A DNA stretch of 64,000 nt from Candidatus Obscuribacter sp. (lineage in GTDB: Bacteria > Cyanobacteriota > Vampirovibrionia > Obscuribacterales > Obscuribacteraceae), in NCBI GenBank assembly GCA_016718315.1, contig JADKDV010000012.1, positions 1-64,000 of the forward strand, given 5' to 3'. This document shows, in pieces, positions 20,171 through 29,445 of this stretch; position 1 is the stretch's first letter; each line of letters starts with the position of its first letter. The notes under the pieces were generated by a model. It saw only the letters and a list, made by a program, of their open reading frames with translations. It ran no database searches and was not told where the DNA came from. The translations under genes were made by a program, and so were the position numbers.

Positions 20171-21652
20171 ATGAGCGAGTCCTCAGAAGAAAAGAAGAAA
20201 CGGCCCTTGCCTCAAAACCTGGCCGGTCTTAAAAAAAACACTCCAATACAAAGTGATCAGTTCGAGTCAATGACAGAGCTGAGCAGCCGCGCAGAGCCAG
20301 GAGAGCTAAATCCTGGCAGTTTTGACATACAAAGTCAAAATCAAACTTTTGAAATTTTCCAGGGAGAAGAAATAGTAGCTTCTAAGCGCACAAAACCAGG
20401 ATTTGAACCCGGCGGCAAACAAGATCCCGGCGATGCCGCTAACCAGCCGCAGAACACAAATACCAGTCGACCAGCACCTCTGGTTACTGCGCCTTCTGTA
20501 TACAATCCGCGGGGACTGGCCGACACCTGGACCGAAGAAAGTGCTGCCGTCGAGCATCATCCGCCCGCCCCACAGGCAAAAGTGCAGAAACAAAGGGAGC
20601 CAGACGCCGCTCACTATCAACTAGCAAAATCGCTTGAGGGCGATTGCCTTGAGTTGATCAAAGATCTGAGCCAAAATATTGCTCTTTTGAGCGCACTATC
20701 CGAAGGCGAAAAACGCATCGAGTTGCTACTTTCGTTGCGTGCCATGGTCAAAGATTTTGATACTACTGGTCCCGTAGCCACCACGGCAGCACTTATTTGC
20801 GGCTATTACCGTGATAGCAAAGAAGGAGACTTTGATACAAGTGTCGAGCAAGAACCCTATGGGTTGTTTGCCGCAGACCGCTTTGCCCTATGTGAACAAA
20901 AACGCCAGATGCAAAATGTCCTGCCCGATGGCTTTGAACAATTTGCCCCACAGATACAGAGCGGCTTTGCCGTCAATCAAAATTTTTTACTAGCGCTCCA
21001 CGCCAGGCTAATCGACGCCTGGACTGGCAAAAGCACCTCGGTAGCAGACACTGTAAATGAGCTTGTCAGGACGGGCAAAGAGGGCTTTATGGTGACTTTT
21101 CCTGGCGCACTGGCACCAATCAAAGTCGAATCCGCCGCACAAGGAGAATTAGCCTTTGGCTCAGCCGATATTGGTGGCACAGCCTCATGTTATGTCGCCC
21201 TACTAGAAAAGGCCTATGGTCAATATCTCGCACTCACGATGGACAAAGAATCTCGCCCCACCTTAATAACAGAAGCAGCCTGGGCTGCTCACAGCCCTAC
21301 TAAAGCACACCTTGGTTTGAGACTTTTGACTGGGCGCACCCCAAGGTTATTACAAGCCCCGCCATATAATCAACGCAAAGAATGGAAAGAGACAGTGGCA
21401 CAAGCCCTGAGGCAATGCCGCAGTCAGGGTCAAAGAGTGTTTGTGGTACTGGCTAAAGACGACCATCCCAGTCGGCTCGATATCAGATTGCCGATTGGGC
21501 ACGCTGAGCAAATCAAGCACGCCATGATTGCTTTTAATGGCAGCGCTATAGAGCTGACAAGCTTTGATACCAAAGGCTCGCTGGAAAGCAAAACTGTCAC
21601 TTTTGACGAGCTTTTTGCCTCAGCTCTATCCTTTTACGCCATAATCGACTGA
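20171..21652 (+). CDS. hypothetical protein with a disordered Pro/Gln-rich N-terminus
   Basis: 493 residues, with the ribosome binding site aggaagcgg before the ATG. The first about 150 residues are low-complexity (rich in Pro, Gln, Glu and Lys) and probably disordered. The rest looks globular with no signal peptide or membrane helix. A segment near 290-340 (GKEGFMVTFPGALAPIKVES) and a C-terminal segment (GQRVFVVLAKDDHPSRLDIR) look like alternating beta strands and helices. No known family is recognised. Proteins with this disordered head plus globular tail are common as lineage-specific cytoplasmic proteins. Confidence 0.6.
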   Translation: MSESSEEKKKRPLPQNLAGLKKNTPIQSDQFESMTELSSRAEPGELNPGSFDIQSQNQTFEIFQGEEIVASKRTKPGFEPGGKQDPGDAANQPQNTNTSRPAPLVTAPSVYNPRGLADTWTEESAAVEHHPPAPQAKVQKQREPDAAHYQLAKSLEGDCLELIKDLSQNIALLSALSEGEKRIELLLSLRAMVKDFDTTGPVATTAALICGYYRDSKEGDFDTSVEQEPYGLFAADRFALCEQKRQMQNVLPDGFEQFAPQIQSGFAVNQNFLLALHARLIDAWTGKSTSVADTVNELVRTGKEGFMVTFPGALAPIKVESAAQGELAFGSADIGGTASCYVALLEKAYGQYLALTMDKESRPTLITEAAWAAHSPTKAHLGLRLLTGRTPRLLQAPPYNQRKEWKETVAQALRQCRSQGQRVFVVLAKDDHPSRLDIRLPIGHAEQIKHAMIAFNGSAIELTSFDTKGSLESKTVTFDELFASALSFYAIID

Positions 21653-21712
21653 TTTAAAGTACTTCCAAGACACGGCTTGCTGGCACTATTTTTGCTGGAC
21701 TATTCTTATAGA

Positions 21713-22948
21713 CTATTCAGGGTCGCCCTGACTCTCATCGAGCGGGTAATCGTCTTCTTTTTCGAGTACAGCCCATTTTAGCTCCTGGAGCGACTCATCA
21801 ATGGTGAGCTTATGCTTGCGGGCGTGATTGAGAGCAATGATGGCTTGCTCCATGGTCAATTTTTCACTACGCAAAAGCAACAAAAGCCTGAGAGCAGCAT
21901 GCAGAGTGTGTTCATCAATGACACCAGTAACCAGCAAGACTTTGCCCAGGAGAGCCGAATTACGACTGGCGTCCTTTAGTGCCTTTTTGATATCAGTATC
22001 GCCGACGATACCGCAAGCCTTAAGCATTTCACCCAGTCTGACTCGTTCTTTACGCTCAGAAGACTCAAGCTCTAACTCAGATATCGCCCGTGCTAAAGAG
22101 ACATGATTAACTGCCACCTGACGCAAAGCTTCTGATGCCTTGAGAGCGCTGAGAGAATGACTGGAAACAATTTCTTGTAGCTTAAGAGCTGTATCAAGGA
22201 TACGTCTTGAGATAAAGCCACCTTCAACCAGCATCTGACCGACTGGTGCTTCACGTATCAGACCCAGCTCAAGGGCGGTCATCAAATCAGGCTCATTAAC
22301 AAGACCGGAGAGCACAAGCAATTCACCGATACGCACACGCTGGCGCGGCGGTGGCTTATAAAAGCCCAGATCCATCAGAGATACTTCGATATTGACACGT
22401 CTAAAGCGGCTGCTACTGAGCGCTTGCACCGCTTGCTCGGGCGAAATTTTATTATCTCTTACGAGTACCTGCGCAGTGAGAGCAGCAGAGAGCATTTCTT
22501 CAGAGATTACACCAGTCAAAACAAGCACCCGACCAACGGGCAAGCCTGTCTCCTGACTGGTGCGCAGTACATCTTTAAGTTGAGACTTAGTAAGGATGTG
22601 GGCCTCGACTAAAAGCTCACCGAGGCGGAATGTGGGCTCAGCAGTATCCCTGGTAAAGCCCACGGACTTTAGACAACGCTCAAAATCCATGCCCTTTTTG
22701 GACATTAGCTGAATTGCTTCACGTGCTTTTTCGCCAGTTAGAGCGCCATCCTTGACCAGAGACTGAGCTTTGACAGCCGCTTCTAATTCACGCTCAGTGA
22801 TATAGCCACACATCACGAGGACCCGGCCCATAGGTAGACCGGTCTCCGAGGACAACTCGACAGCGTGCTCTAGCTCCCCAGTGGTCAATACTGAGGACGA
22901 AAGTAGCAACTCTCCCAGACGATGCGATGTTTTTGTTTCCGGTTTCAC
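21713..22948 (-). CDS. protein with four tandem MshEN-like (T2SS/T4P ATPase N-terminal-like) repeats
   Basis: 411 residues made of four repeats of about 95 residues, starting near 9, 106, 203 and 300. Each opens with (R/H)xRxGE(L/M)L (RLGELLLSS, RLGELLVEA, RIGELLVLS, RLGEMLKAC). Each continues with a helix and a G-(R/Q/K)-(V/M)-L-(V/L)-x-x-G-(Y/V/F)-I turn (GRVLVMCGYI, GRVLVLTGVI, GQMLVEGGFI, GKVLLVTGVI). This is the pattern of the N-terminal domain of PilB/GspE secretion ATPases, some of which bind cyclic di-GMP (MshEN). There is no ATPase domain, signal peptide or membrane segment. It may be a regulatory or binding protein; ligand binding is an inference. It is followed upstream by the tRNA-Glu gene. 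Confidence 0.7.
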   Translation of the reverse strand: MKPETKTSHRLGELLLSSSVLTTGELEHAVELSSETGLPMGRVLVMCGYITERELEAAVKAQSLVKDGALTGEKAREAIQLMSKKGMDFERCLKSVGFTRDTAEPTFRLGELLVEAHILTKSQLKDVLRTSQETGLPVGRVLVLTGVISEEMLSAALTAQVLVRDNKISPEQAVQALSSSRFRRVNIEVSLMDLGFYKPPPRQRVRIGELLVLSGLVNEPDLMTALELGLIREAPVGQMLVEGGFISRRILDTALKLQEIVSSHSLSALKASEALRQVAVNHVSLARAISELELESSERKERVRLGEMLKACGIVGDTDIKKALKDASRNSALLGKVLLVTGVIDEHTLHAALRLLLLLRSEKLTMEQAIIALNHARKHKLTIDESLQELKWAVLEKEDDYPLDESQGDPE

Positions 22949-23067
22949 TTGATTTAGCCTTACAACTCTCTTGTAATTTGCCCTTTAGCACTCAGTTTGA
23001 AGCAGCAAAAAACTGCCGGCTTAACTTAACCGACAGTTTAATGCAATTTCGTTTTTTTCAAAAGACT

Positions 23068-23140
23068 TACCCCCAGGGGAATTCGAATCCCCGTCGCCTC
23101 CGTGAAAGGGAGGTGTCCTAGGCCTCTAGACGATGGGGGC
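23068..23140 (-). tRNA. tRNA-Glu (anticodon TTC)
   Basis: A 73-nt cloverleaf on the minus strand. The acceptor stem is GCCCCCA with TGGGGGT, giving a G-U pair at position 1-72. The anticodon arm is cctcc CTTTCAC ggagg with anticodon TTC, and the T arm is GGGGA TTCGAAT TCCCC. The discriminator base is A and the CCA is not encoded. It stands alone between the MshEN-like gene and the radical SAM gene. Confidence 0.93.
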
Positions 23141-23310
23141 ACCAGTCAGAGCGTTTAATGAGGATAACAAAACGCGACGAATAGTGTCAATAAAAGAAGC
23201 GAGGAAATATATTAGCTGTTACTCGTAGTACTATTGATATCCTCAAAAAAGGCTGTGCTACGGCAATGCCCGGTTAAAACACTCGATTGATAGTTATAAG
23301 CGAACGTAAC

Positions 23311-24243
23311 ATGTCCAATTTTTATCGGTCCTTCAATCATTATCTAAGAGAAGAATTTGGCGCTCGGGTCTACCGTGTTCCTCTTGACGCGGGCTTTACT
23401 TGCCCTAATAGAGATGGCGTTCGAGCTTTTGGCGGCTGCACTTTTTGCGATGAGCGCGGCTCAGGCGCACCCACCATCCAGACAACGCTCTCGATTAAAA
23501 ATCAGCTCGAGACCGGTATTGCACGCATCCGTAAACGCTTCAAAGCGACTAAGTTCATTTCTTACTTCCAGGCATTTACAAATACTTATGCGCCAGAGGG
23601 AGTACTCAAGGAGTTGTATGACACATCATTACAACACCCCGATGTGGTCGGACTGGCAATTGGCACCAGACCAGACTGTGTTAACGACAATATCCTCGAC
23701 TTGCTCAAGACTTATGATCAAAAGACCTTTTTGTTTTTAGAGCTGGGCGTACAGACTATCCATAACCGTACTCTTGACCTTATTAATCGCGGTCATAGCG
23801 GCGAAGAATTTTTTGACGCTGTGGCAAGAGCGCACAAAAGAGGGCTAAGAGTGGCAACTCACCTTATCTTTGGTCTGCCTGGTGAGAGCAAAGAAGAAAT
23901 GCTCGAAACGGTCAGAGCGGTAGCTCCGCTTGGACTCACTGCCATAAAAATTCACCAGCTCTGTATCTACAAAGGCACACCAATGGAAGAGGACTACCGC
24001 GCTGGTCGCCTCAAAACCATGGAAGAAGACGACTATGTCGAGCTGGTGGCCGACGCCCTCGAGATGCTCCCACCCGATATGGTGATCATGCGCCTGGTGG
24101 CAGAAGGTACTCGCGATGAAATCATCGCACCGGACTGGGCATTTGAAAAAGACAGAATCATGCAAAAAATCGAAGCGTCCTTAAACAAGCGCGGCACAAA
24201 ACAGGGCTCAAAATACAAAGCAAAAGCTTTAGCGGGCCAGTAA
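23311..24243 (+). CDS. radical SAM protein, YhcC/YtqA (TIGR01212) family
   Basis: 310 residues from the ATG at 23311; an in-frame TTG at 23287 has no better ribosome binding site. Cys31, Cys43 and Cys46 (CPNRDGVRAFGGCTFC) form the 4Fe-4S binding set with the spacing typical of this family, and are followed by radical SAM barrel motifs (ATHLIFGLPGESKEEMLE). The family is conserved in many bacteria and is usually left unassigned, though it is related to the MiaB/Elp3-type radical SAM group. The C-terminus overlaps the convergent ROK kinase gene by 15 bases. It probably transcribes alone downstream of the tRNA gene on the opposite strand. Confidence 0.87.
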   Translation: MSNFYRSFNHYLREEFGARVYRVPLDAGFTCPNRDGVRAFGGCTFCDERGSGAPTIQTTLSIKNQLETGIARIRKRFKATKFISYFQAFTNTYAPEGVLKELYDTSLQHPDVVGLAIGTRPDCVNDNILDLLKTYDQKTFLFLELGVQTIHNRTLDLINRGHSGEEFFDAVARAHKRGLRVATHLIFGLPGESKEEMLETVRAVAPLGLTAIKIHQLCIYKGTPMEEDYRAGRLKTMEEDDYVELVADALEMLPPDMVIMRLVAEGTRDEIIAPDWAFEKDRIMQKIEASLNKRGTKQGSKYKAKALAGQ

Positions 24244-25197
24244 AGCGGCGCCAATTGTGCCAGCATAGTCACCGAGCTGGGCTTGTACTATCTCTGTTTT
24301 GCGAGATGGTATTTTGAGGCAACGTCTGCGTGCTTCTTCTTCAGCCACTTGCAAAAAGCGAGGCACAGCCTCAATCAGTCCACCACCCAGGATAATGCGC
24401 TTAGGGTTATAAAAATTGATCACATTGGCAAGCCCAATGCCCATCATCTGTGCCGCTTTATCTACCGCTCTAATTGTCACACTGTCGCCAGTCTCAATAG
24501 CCTGAGCAATGGCTTTGGAGCGCAGGACTCCTTTTTGTGGATCGATTTTGTCACGCAAAACGCTATCAAGTCCCCGTCCGAGATCATAGAGGACACTCTT
24601 AGCTACAGCGGTGCGCGATGCGTAGGTCTCCAGACAGCCGTAACCACCACAACCACACATGCCACCATTGGGATCGACAATGATGTGCCCAATTTCACCA
24701 GCTGTACCGGAGCCGCCGCGCATCAACTTGCCTTCGTGCACAATGCCAGAGCCAATGCCTGTACCAACAAAGATACAGACAAAATTAGAACATTCTTGAC
24801 CAGCACCAAAATTGAGTTCGCCGATAGTAGCTACTTCCACATCGTTGCCGAGTTTTACCGGCACACCAAATTGCGCCTTGAGCGGATCGCTTATGGGCAG
24901 GTCATTGGTACCGATATTGGCAGCAGCAAGCAAAATGCCTTTATCTCGGTCGACCATGCCAGCCGCACCAATGCCGATACCACAAATTTTAGATATATCC
25001 ATAGCAGCATCGGTCAGAGCATCTTCAACTACCGCACCGATACGCTTAACGAGTTCCTGGCCATCGTTGACTATGCGCGTCTTTTTTTTGCTGCTTGAGA
25101 GCAATTTGCCATTATTTAAATTGACTACAGAGGCTAATATTTTGGTGCCACCAAGATCAACACCAACTGCAAATTTGTCCGGCACTAGATCACCCAT
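24229..25197 (-). CDS. ROK-family glucokinase-like sugar kinase
   Basis: 322 residues. The ATP-binding phosphate motif VGVDLGGTKI is at residues 8-17, and the zinc motif CGCGGYGCLE marks the ROK family. GEIGHI, with a catalytic-loop Glu-x-Gly-His, is visible before the zinc site. ROK enzymes phosphorylate glucose or N-acetylhexosamines at position 6, starting glycolysis or amino-sugar use. It lacks the DNA-binding domain of ROK repressors, so it is an enzyme rather than a regulator. It sits next to ketopantoate reductase on the same strand with a gap of about 115 bases; a metabolic link is not obvious. Confidence 0.9.
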   Translation of the reverse strand: MGDLVPDKFAVGVDLGGTKILASVVNLNNGKLLSSSKKKTRIVNDGQELVKRIGAVVEDALTDAAMDISKICGIGIGAAGMVDRDKGILLAAANIGTNDLPISDPLKAQFGVPVKLGNDVEVATIGELNFGAGQECSNFVCIFVGTGIGSGIVHEGKLMRGGSGTAGEIGHIIVDPNGGMCGCGGYGCLETYASRTAVAKSVLYDLGRGLDSVLRDKIDPQKGVLRSKAIAQAIETGDSVTIRAVDKAAQMMGIGLANVINFYNPKRIILGGGLIEAVPRFLQVAEEEARRRCLKIPSRKTEIVQAQLGDYAGTIGAALLAR

Positions 25198-25312
25198 TGA
25201 AGTATAGCCTTAAATTTAGCAGATTTGACAACCAAAAACAGGCTGAAGACGGCAGTAAAACTGCTTTTAATATGCGCCAGAGCTGCTTTGCGTAGGGCCC
25301 AAAACAGAATAC

Positions 25313-26227
25313 TCAGCCGCGTCGCAATTGATAGGCGCTAACATGACAGTAGGCGGTCTGCAGTAAAGGCACACTGAGATCCCTGGCCATGGCCTTGTCG
25401 ATAAAATCACCGAGGATTTGCTTACCCTCAACCCTGTTGCCTTGCTCTATATCGCGCAGCATTGAAGCAGTCAAAGTAGAAGATTTGTCCAAGGTCCGGG
25501 CATACAGTGCGTCAACAAATGACTGTTGCGGCTCAAAGCCATAGGCTCTCAAAATAGAAAGACATTCTGTGGTCAGCGCTTCTGCTATATGAAGACCAAA
25601 AGGCGAGCGGGCGACTTCACCTATTGAAGCTCTCATCAGTGAGGTTAAGGCGGCCAAACTGGCTATCAAAACCCACTTCTCCCACATGTCTTGCACGATG
25701 GCAAAACTAGCCTCAGAGGTAAAATTACAAGGACTGATTATCTCCTCTAGCTCCTGCAAGCGCTCACTCATGACACCACTGAGCTCGCCATAGCGCAGGC
25801 TGTGATTGGCGTTTAAGTGAGTAATTTGGCCCTGTCCATCAAGCGCTGAAGAAATAACACAACAGCCGCCCAAGACGCATTCCTCACCAAAGCGGCGAGT
25901 CAATACATCTAGATGCTGCATACCATTGAGCAAGGGTAAGACCATCGACTCACTACCGACAGCCGATGCTATGGACTCAATGGCGCTATCTAGGTCATAA
26001 GCTTTGCAAGACAGAATGATCAAATCGAAGTGACTGTCCACTCGTTCCAGAAAAGAAAGATTGGCAATATCAATAGAACCAAAGCGACTTTGCACCTTGA
26101 GTCCGTCGCGTCTCAATTGCTCTGCGCGGCCGGGCCGCACCAAAAAGGTCACATCGGCTCCGGCTTCTAACAAGCGGCCACCGAAATAACCACCGGTGGC
26201 ACCGGCACCCAGGACCAGGATTTTCAC
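25313..26227 (-). CDS. panE: 2-dehydropantoate 2-reductase (ketopantoate reductase)
   Basis: 304 residues from GTG at 26227, where the normal protein begins (KILVLGAGATGGYFGG); a TTG 42 bases upstream would add residues with no homology to the family. NADPH-binding glycine motif at residues 7-12. Lys in LSCKAYD fits the catalytic Lys region, and WEKWVLIAS is the usual start of the C-terminal helical domain. It reduces ketopantoate to pantoate on the pathway to pantothenate and coenzyme A. Members of the family also include other 2-ketoacid reductases, so the exact substrate is not certain. It is probably transcribed with, or just after, the phosphodiester glycosidase gene upstream. Confidence 0.85.
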   Translation of the reverse strand: MKILVLGAGATGGYFGGRLLEAGADVTFLVRPGRAEQLRRDGLKVQSRFGSIDIANLSFLERVDSHFDLIILSCKAYDLDSAIESIASAVGSESMVLPLLNGMQHLDVLTRRFGEECVLGGCCVISSALDGQGQITHLNANHSLRYGELSGVMSERLQELEEIISPCNFTSEASFAIVQDMWEKWVLIASLAALTSLMRASIGEVARSPFGLHIAEALTTECLSILRAYGFEPQQSFVDALYARTLDKSSTLTASMLRDIEQGNRVEGKQILGDFIDKAMARDLSVPLLQTAYCHVSAYQLRRG

Positions 26228-26290
26228 GGATTGACTCGGCCCCAGCTCAAAACACAGGTGCAGTGACAACCAAGTCTTAATCGTAAGCGG

Positions 26291-27973
26291 CTATGGCTTA
26301 ATGGTGATATTGATTGCATCTTCGGCAGGTGGGTTAGTCTCTTGCTCAGCAATTTCGTCAATGGTGATAGTGGCAGCCGCCGCTGTCACCTTATTGGAGA
26401 GGTGCAGGTCATGCTGCATCAATGATGTCATCAAAGGATCTGAAAGCGGCTCAGATACAGCCTCTTTGTATGCCGCAGCAAAAGGCAAAGTAGTGCTGCC
26501 AATAAATGATGATATATCGCCAGTCGGTCTAAAGTTTGTACCGCTAACACGCGCCAAATTTTGAGCCTGCGCTGGAGCAAAAACACCCAGAGCAACAGCT
26601 ACTCTTCGCTGAGCGTGATTAGCATTGGCAGTCACAGTTTTACCGCCAACCACCATAGTCGTAGAGCCGCCACCGTCCAGATTCATGGCATCAATACAGC
26701 CCTGACTGGCTAAAAACTTGCCCACATCATAGAGTGTATGCGGTCCTTCAAAGGTAGCCATAATAAGGTGATCGTCATTAGTAATACCGCAGGCAGTGCG
26801 GGCATGGACATGATTGCCAGCAAAAGCGAGGGGGAATTTTTCGGCTTTGAGATCAAAAATGGGCTTGCCGTCTTTGAGCAAGAGCGGTCCTCCACTGACT
26901 GCCTCAGTGACATTAGACCAGTCATGAGGGGCTATTTGCCATTTAATATTGACATGTTCACCTTCTTTGAGGTGCGAAATAGGCGAACCTTTGCTATCAG
27001 CCAGGACAAAACCGCCATAAGGAATAGTGATCTTGAGAGTATCACTGGACATGACCTGACCGGAGGCGTCCACTGCCACGAGCACGCCTTCATATGGCAA
27101 AGTGACCTGGCTGCCCCATTGTTTGGTATAGAGGATGCAACGAGAGCCAGTGCGCCGGGGCTGATTGACGTTGTTAATCCACAAAACAGGATGATCCGGT
27201 GAATCTGTATAAAGCTTGCCGTGCAAAGAGACTCTATCAATGCGGGCATAGCCGTCATCAGTAAAACCAAGGGTGACGCGGTCATAGAGCGGTCCGGCTT
27301 TCCAGTCGCCGTCCTCTATCAATGTACCAAGGGGTACACCATTGGTCTTAAAATAATTGGCATTGATAGCAGCAATAGCACCCGAATCCCGACTGTGCTC
27401 ACGCACATCTTTGAGCCTGGCAAAGGAGCTTGAGCCACTGACTGGACGGATTACTGCCTGTGACTTGGACATGTCGATATCGACTAGATTGATGCGCACG
27501 CGCCCACCGGAAGGCAGACTTCCACTCAGCACTTTATAGTTGACACCGTCATAGAGCACACGACTGCTGAGAGTCTTGAGGGCACTGTGACTGACTGCCG
27601 GCTTAGCCGCTGCGACATGGGGCTTGGCTGGTGCTGGAGCTGGTTTGACTGGCACTACAACGGTTTGTTTGGGCAGTTTTTTGAGGGGTGTAAAAGCACC
27701 ACGGGTGATGCGACGAGCGCGCCCACCGAGGCGACTGTAATTGACACTGCGTCCATGCACAACGGGCGATCCACCGCGCACCATCGGCACAACGCCTAAT
27801 GCCAGTAATGTCTCGGGCTTGTGCTTAGCGAGCAAAGGTTGTCCCTGAGCTGGACTCATCGACACAAGTGATAAACAGGATATGGCAAGAGCAACCAGTT
27901 TGTTACTACCAGCTACTTTTTGAAAAATAGAGAGTGCTTTTACTCTCCCGCTTTGACCGTTTGCCTTATGCAA
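26291..27973 (-). CDS. exported phosphodiester glycosidase (NAGPA/DUF2233 family) protein
   Basis: 560 residues. A hydrophobic segment near residues 28-45 (VALAISCLSLVSMSPAQG) is a signal peptide, so the protein is exported. A Pro/Ala/Lys-rich linker (about 85-125) precedes the catalytic domain. This domain (residues about 130-470) ends in the family signature MNLDGGGSTTMV, known from the human uncovering enzyme NAGPA and bacterial exopolysaccharide-related homologues. The C-terminal 90 residues are unusual and Thr/Ala-rich. The family hydrolyses phosphodiester-linked sugars, often at the cell surface. The substrate here is not known; a cell-wall or exopolysaccharide role is likely. Confidence 0.82.
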   Translation of the reverse strand: MHKANGQSGRVKALSIFQKVAGSNKLVALAISCLSLVSMSPAQGQPLLAKHKPETLLALGVVPMVRGGSPVVHGRSVNYSRLGGRARRITRGAFTPLKKLPKQTVVVPVKPAPAPAKPHVAAAKPAVSHSALKTLSSRVLYDGVNYKVLSGSLPSGGRVRINLVDIDMSKSQAVIRPVSGSSSFARLKDVREHSRDSGAIAAINANYFKTNGVPLGTLIEDGDWKAGPLYDRVTLGFTDDGYARIDRVSLHGKLYTDSPDHPVLWINNVNQPRRTGSRCILYTKQWGSQVTLPYEGVLVAVDASGQVMSSDTLKITIPYGGFVLADSKGSPISHLKEGEHVNIKWQIAPHDWSNVTEAVSGGPLLLKDGKPIFDLKAEKFPLAFAGNHVHARTACGITNDDHLIMATFEGPHTLYDVGKFLASQGCIDAMNLDGGGSTTMVVGGKTVTANANHAQRRVAVALGVFAPAQAQNLARVSGTNFRPTGDISSFIGSTTLPFAAAYKEAVSEPLSDPLMTSLMQHDLHLSNKVTAAAATITIDEIAEQETNPPAEDAINITIKP

Positions 27974-28274
27974 AAAATGCCCCTGGTTAAACCAAAAAAT
28001 TTAAAAGGAAGAAAAGAGTTAGTAAGTTGAAATCAAAAACCAGCTCTGGGCTCTGAAAATCAGGTTTGTGCCTGAAATCGATATACCCAAAACCACAATA
28101 ATTATTCAACCAGTTAAATCACCACTAAGCAAATAAAAATAGGAAAAAAGGCAAAAATAGATGCCAGACAGCCAGGCCTTGCCCCAGAGCGATAACCAGT
28201 GGATATATCCCCGCCCCAAATAGTAGCTCAGCGGCAGGGCCTGCTAAGAGACCATCCCGATACTTACCAACCGG
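27974..28274. other. intergenic region, no gene seen
   Basis: 301 bases between the glycosidase gene and glyQ, both on the minus strand. It is AT-rich near 28080-28160 and has no repeat, RNA gene or strong promoter that I can support. It presumably holds the glycosidase promoter and the glyQ transcript end. Confidence 0.4.
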
Positions 28275-29222
28275 TTATTTTTTCTTGCCGCCACTTTTAA
28301 CTGGGCTGTATTTCTCTTGATATGCTTCGATTGCAGCTGCTCTTTCGCCCTCAGGCAACAGCGGAAAACCAAGCTCCATGCGGTGGTGCAAAAAGCCTCT
28401 GGCGACTTTTTCGGACAATTTGCGAATCTTGAGGATGTTGGCCATACGATCATCACGCCCCAAAACGCCCCTGGCGTCTAGCAAGTTGAAGGTATGAGAG
28501 CACTTGAGAATTTGCTCGTAGGCAGGCAAAACCAGCTTTTCATCAAGTAGACGCAATGCTTCCTTTTCGGCCAGATTAAAGAGCGTAGTGAGCATTTCAG
28601 GGTCGCTCTTTTCAAAGTTGTAGGTAGATTGCTGCACTTCATTTGAGTGATATAGCTCACCATAAGTGACTGTGTCATTCCATTTGAGCTGATAGACACT
28701 GTCGACATTTTGCAGATACATAGATAAGCGCTCAACGCCATAGGTGATTTCTGCAGCCACTGGTCTTACATCTAAGCCGCCAGCTTGCTGGAAGTAAGTA
28801 AACTGTGTGATTTCAAGACCATCGAGCCAGACTTCCCAGCCCACACCCCATGCACCTAAAGTGGGTGACTCCCAGTTGTCTTCAACAAATCTGATGTCAT
28901 GCTCTAGAGGATTGATGCCAAGCTGTTTGAGACTCTCAAGATAGATTTCCTGCACATTATCAGGAGATGGCTTGAGAATAACTTGATACTGAAAATAGTG
29001 TTGCAAGCGATTGGGGTTCTCGCCATAGCGTCCATCAGTAGGGCGTCTGCAAGGATCGGCGCAAGCCATGTTCCAGGGCTCAGGACCGAGCACACGCAAA
29101 AAAGTACCGGGACTCATTGTCGAGGCGCCTTTTTCGAGGTCAAAGGGTTGCATTACGACACAGCCCTGTTTACCCCAGAAGTCGTTGAGGGTGTGAATTA
29201 CCTGCTGAAATGTAAGCGCCAT
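28275..29222 (-). CDS. glyQ: glycyl-tRNA synthetase alpha subunit
   Basis: 316 residues from the ATG at 29222 with AAGAGGACAAGAG upstream; the in-frame extension of 31 codons lacks homology. The catalytic alpha chain of the alpha2beta2 glycyl-tRNA synthetase: FQQVIHTLNDFWGKQGCVVMQ near the start, then ADPCRRPTDGRYGENPNRLQ and DLRF/DVRPVAAEITYGVERL, which includes class II motifs. It charges tRNA-Gly with glycine. The usual partner glyS is not next to it in this window; it would be expected elsewhere in the genome. The C-terminus is Lys-rich (SGGKKK). It diverges from the MoxR operon. Confidence 0.95.
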   Translation of the reverse strand: MALTFQQVIHTLNDFWGKQGCVVMQPFDLEKGASTMSPGTFLRVLGPEPWNMACADPCRRPTDGRYGENPNRLQHYFQYQVILKPSPDNVQEIYLESLKQLGINPLEHDIRFVEDNWESPTLGAWGVGWEVWLDGLEITQFTYFQQAGGLDVRPVAAEITYGVERLSMYLQNVDSVYQLKWNDTVTYGELYHSNEVQQSTYNFEKSDPEMLTTLFNLAEKEALRLLDEKLVLPAYEQILKCSHTFNLLDARGVLGRDDRMANILKIRKLSEKVARGFLHHRMELGFPLLPEGERAAAIEAYQEKYSPVKSGGKKK

Positions 29223-29363
29223 CTCTTGTCCTCTTATATTTTGCTTGAAAAGTTTAGCATCGCAATCGTCAAGGGGGAGCAAACGGAAGTCTTCCCGCTC
29301 AAGGTAAGGCAACAAAAGATCACAGCCAAAAGATTAGAAAGTCACACCAAATTTTCTACATAA

Positions 29364-29387
29364 ATTAGAATACGGGGTTATTCTAAT
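29364..29387. promoter_or_regulatory. inverted repeat between glyQ and moxR
   Basis: A 9-bp perfect inverted repeat (attagaata at 29364-29372 and tattctaat at 29379-29387) with a 6-base spacer, centred about 70 bases before the moxR-like GTG. It has the form of an operator for a dimeric regulator; it could also form a hairpin in a leader. Confidence 0.4.
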
Positions 29388-29445
29388 ACTCATTAGCCGC
29401 CTAAGCTGTTTAGCTTGGCAACCCGTCAGCCAAAAGGAGTCCAGA

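Noticed and set aside
24283..25098. A 271-residue plus-strand frame opposite the ROK kinase
   Set aside because: The minus strand carries the full kinase with its motifs; the opposite frame shows none.
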